Part shown: positions 61,727-64,000 of the stretch, piece by piece
Position numbering within the stretch: the stretch's first letter is position 1
Layout of the letters: each line of letters begins with the position of its first letter
Source: Agathobacter rectalis ATCC 33656
GTDB lineage: Bacteria; Bacillota; Clostridia; Lachnospirales; Lachnospiraceae
Direction: 5' to 3'
NCBI RefSeq assembly: GCF_000020605.1
Contig: NC_012781.1
Coordinates: 3,287,501-3,351,500 of the forward strand
Length of the DNA: 64,000 bases
Program-made: the position numbers and the translations under genes
Notes under the pieces: model-generated
What the model saw: only the letters and a program-made list of their open reading frames with translations
Told to the model about the DNA's origin: nothing
The model's database searches: none

Positions 61727-64000
61727 TTACCCTGCTTCGGCTGTTTCCTCCGGGCGGGTTGTCATAATCTTATAAAGGGAATTCTTCGGGAATCTGTCTA
61801 CAAACGGAATAATCACATTTCCATAGAACAGAAGTCCTTCACCCTCATTACTGTTGGTTACATAAGACAGCTGGGTTGGTGAAATATTCAACTGTTTAGC
61901 CAGAATCTGCCTGTCACCGGATGCCTGGTTGAGCATATAGATAAAATCAGAGTTTTCAAAAATATTCTCGATTTCCCTGGAAGCTAAAAGATCCTTAATG
62001 TTCTGGGTAATTCCTGTCGGAATACCGCCCCATTTACGGAATCGCTTCCAGATTTCCACGCTGTAGGCTGCTGTCTGTTCTTCTTTTAAGAGAAGATGGA
62101 ATTCATCCACATAGTAACGGGTGGATTTATGAGCGGAACGGTTGATCGTCACTCGGTTCCATACCTGGTCCTGCACAATCAGCATCCCGATCTTCTTCAG
62201 CTGTTTTCCAAGCTCCTTGATATCAAAACATACGATACGGTTGTTGATGTCCACATTTGTGCGATGATTAAATACATTTAGGGAACCTGTAACGTAAATC
62301 TCCAATGAAGTTGCCAGACGCTGTGCTTCCGGCTCTTCCTGTTTCCGCAACAGATTATATAAATCCTCCAGTATCGGCATCTTCTCTGGCACCGGATCAG
62401 CGAGATATTCCTGATAGACCAGCCGCACACAACGGTCAATGATCGTCTTTTCTACCGGTTCCAGTCCATTCTTTCCACCGACAATCAGTTCACACAGGGA
62501 CAGAATAAAATCTGCCTTTAAGGACAGCGGATTATCTTCCTCTGAATAATTCAGGTTCAGATCCATCGGATTGATATACTGGTCTGATACCGGTGAAATC
62601 CGGATGACCTGTCCGTGCAGTGCCTGCACCAGTGGATAATACTCGGCTTCTGGATCACAAATAATAATATCGTCCTCCGTAATCAGGAAACAGTTCGTAA
62701 TTTCTCTTTTTGCTGAGAAGGATTTACCGGAACCAGGTGTACCAAGAATCAGTCCATTCGGGTTCTTCAGACGCTTCCGGTCAACCATAATCATGTTGTT
62801 GGATAATGCATTCAATCCATAATAAAGAGCTTCCCCTTCCTGGAACAGTTCCTGTGTCGTAAATGGCACAAAGATCGCTGTTGCCGATGTGGTAAGCCCT
62901 CTCTGAATCTCAATTCGATTGACTCCCAGTGGAATACAGGACATCAATGCTGCTTCCTGCTGATAGTCCAGCTGTTTTAAGGAACAGTTGTATTTTTGTG
63001 CGATACCCTGTACCTGGAAGATATTGTTATCCAGCTTCTGACGCTTCTTTGCGGTATTCATCACCAACACTGTCACAAGAAACATACGCTCATTTCTGGA
63101 CTGTAAATCTTCCAGCAGATTCTTTGCTTCTTCCCCGTAGGTCACAAGATCCGATGGAAGCACATCCATGTCATACCCGGAACGTACCGCCCGCTTCTGC
63201 TCTTCAATCTTCATCTTATCCAAATCTGAAATCTTGCTCTTGATCATCTTGATCGCAGAACTCTGGTCAATGGACTGGATATGAATATTGACATTGATGC
63301 TGTCATCCACATCCAGGAAATCTGCAAGCATCCGGTCTGTAAGCTCCGGTGCCAGGATCTGCAGATAACTCACGCTTCCCATGGTCTTTCCCATCAGAAA
63401 TGTCTGATTCTTGGAAAAGTTAAAGGAAGTTGGTGCAATAAAGTCTTTGGTCTTTAATCCTGTTTCCGGCAGCATCTTGTACTGGAACTTAAATGGTTCA
63501 ATCCGATCCTGGTTGAACACATGATACAGAATCTCCAGTCGCTCCAGACCATTTAAGGAATGTGCCTGTGCTCCCAGAACTTTAAAGTTGTTCAGGATAT
63601 CGGCTTCAATCCTTTCAAGCCTTGGTCTTGCCACCTTCAGGCTTTCTGCTTCGATTCCAAAAGTGATATACTTGGTTTTCACCAGACCATTGTTTCCCTT
63701 GGAAAGCTGATTTTTTAACATGGTCCGGTACTCCTCACGAATGGCATTGAAGTCATCGTTCTGATCCGGAATATCAATACTTTTCTCAAATTCAGCCACA
63801 TCCACCTGCTGATTGATAAAGGACAGCTGCACACTGATGGAAGAATCAAAGTAATTTAAAAAATCACAGTAATTCTCAAATATCGTGGTCTTATCCTCAT
63901 TTAAAGCCAGCTGATAATTGATGTCATAAAACTGAATTGTCTTAGAGAAAAAGGTCTTTGTCACCTGGCAGATACCATCCTGCAGCATCCGAATATACGG
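61727..64000 (-). CDS. virB4: VirB4/TraE-type conjugation ATPase (partial, N-terminus beyond window)
   Basis: At least 757 residues are encoded up to the window edge. The ATPase domain has Walker A in LILGTPGSGKSFSAKREI, Walker B in TRYYVDEFHLLLKEE and the GIPTGITQNIKDLLAS motif of VirB4-type proteins. The upstream half matches the CagE/TrbE/VirB4 N-terminal domain. It energises the mating channel from the cytoplasmic side of the membrane. The frame is open through 64000, so the N-terminus lies outside. The catalytic motifs are intact. Confidence 0.93.
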   Translation of the reverse strand, partial: PYIRMLQDGICQVTKTFFSKTIQFYDINYQLALNEDKTTIFENYCDFLNYFDSSISVQLSFINQQVDVAEFEKSIDIPDQNDDFNAIREEYRTMLKNQLSKGNNGLVKTKYITFGIEAESLKVARPRLERIEADILNNFKVLGAQAHSLNGLERLEILYHVFNQDRIEPFKFQYKMLPETGLKTKDFIAPTSFNFSKNQTFLMGKTMGSVSYLQILAPELTDRMLADFLDVDDSINVNIHIQSIDQSSAIKMIKSKISDLDKMKIEEQKRAVRSGYDMDVLPSDLVTYGEEAKNLLEDLQSRNERMFLVTVLVMNTAKKRQKLDNNIFQVQGIAQKYNCSLKQLDYQQEAALMSCIPLGVNRIEIQRGLTTSATAIFVPFTTQELFQEGEALYYGLNALSNNMIMVDRKRLKNPNGLILGTPGSGKSFSAKREITNCFLITEDDIIICDPEAEYYPLVQALHGQVIRISPVSDQYINPMDLNLNYSEEDNPLSLKADFILSLCELIVGGKNGLEPVEKTIIDRCVRLVYQEYLADPVPEKMPILEDLYNLLRKQEEPEAQRLATSLEIYVTGSLNVFNHRTNVDINNRIVCFDIKELGKQLKKIGMLIVQDQVWNRVTINRSAHKSTRYYVDEFHLLLKEEQTAAYSVEIWKRFRKWGGIPTGITQNIKDLLASREIENIFENSDFIYMLNQASGDRQILAKQLNISPTQLSYVTNSNEGEGLLFYGNVIIPFVDRFPKNSLYKIMTTRPEETAEAG

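Larger units (their letters stand above)
9725..64000. mobile_element. Composite integrative conjugative element (left end to window edge)
   Basis: From about 9725 rightwards nearly all genes are typical of mobile elements: three large serine recombinases at the end, excision/sigma-like regulators, an oriT-like site with MobC and relaxase, and a type IV secretion block (VirB4, NlpC/P60 hydrolase, DUF4315/4366, topoisomerase III, large helicase/methylase, surface adhesin). The left limit is inferred from where the broken integrase homology ends. The right end, coupling protein and remaining transfer genes are outside the window. The 27.3-35.9 kb segment appears to be a secondary insertion or recombination product. 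Confidence 0.8.

Overview
The window looks like the genome of a gut Bacillota of the Lachnospiraceae type. The genes have AGGAGG-type ribosome binding sites and several TTG/GTG starts, the proteins resemble Clostridia families, and most of the window is a large integrative conjugative element (ICE). No tRNA, rRNA or CRISPR array was seen.

Region 1 (1-8.6 kb) is chromosomal. A minus-strand carbohydrate ABC operon encodes a solute-binding lipoprotein, two permeases, a GH172/DUF2961 glycoside hydrolase and a second solute-binding lipoprotein cut by the window edge. It is divergent from a plus-strand YesM-type sensor kinase and YesN/AraC-type response regulator that probably control it. Region 2 (8.65-9.72 kb) is a scar of three broken genes abutting each other: an esterase, citX and the C-terminus of a tyrosine integrase.

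Region 3 (about 9.73 kb to beyond the right edge) is the ICE. It starts with three tandem large serine recombinases, a DUF6870-like protein, a MazF-type toxin, a 574-bp gene-free structured stretch and a sigma-like regulator. Small regulators follow, then a DNA-damage cluster: an orphan LexA DNA-binding domain, a Y-family polymerase and a divergent S24-peptidase repressor with two visible operator-like sites. Next come a mobilisation module (oriT-like inverted repeats, MobC, relaxase) and a second repair-like operon (SRAP/HMCES, YaiI, unknown).

Region 4 (about 27.3-35.9 kb) looks like a cassette acquired from another, Tn1549-like element. It carries a degenerate ISL3-like transposase fragment and a 5'-truncated CHAP transfer protein. 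Between them lies a VanU/VanR/VanS-like regulatory triad in front of a MacA/MacB-type exporter, a lipoprotein, a serine D-Ala-D-Ala carboxypeptidase and a receiver-less winged-helix protein. There is no van ligase or dipeptidase, so this is not a known glycopeptide-resistance operon. I regard it as the most interesting system in the window.

Region 5 (35.85-64 kb) is the conjugation block, all on the minus strand: a VirB4 ATPase (cut by the window edge), DUF3789, a NlpC/P60-M23 cell-wall hydrolase, DUF4315, DUF4366, topoisomerase III, a 2109-residue Cna-B adhesin, DUF5688, small proteins, a 2560-residue methylase/helicase, a YodL-domain protein and a short tandem-repeat protein. Terminator-like hairpins separate many of these genes, suggesting attenuation or antitermination of the transfer operon. 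The coupling protein, the other mating-pair genes and the right end of the ICE lie outside the window.
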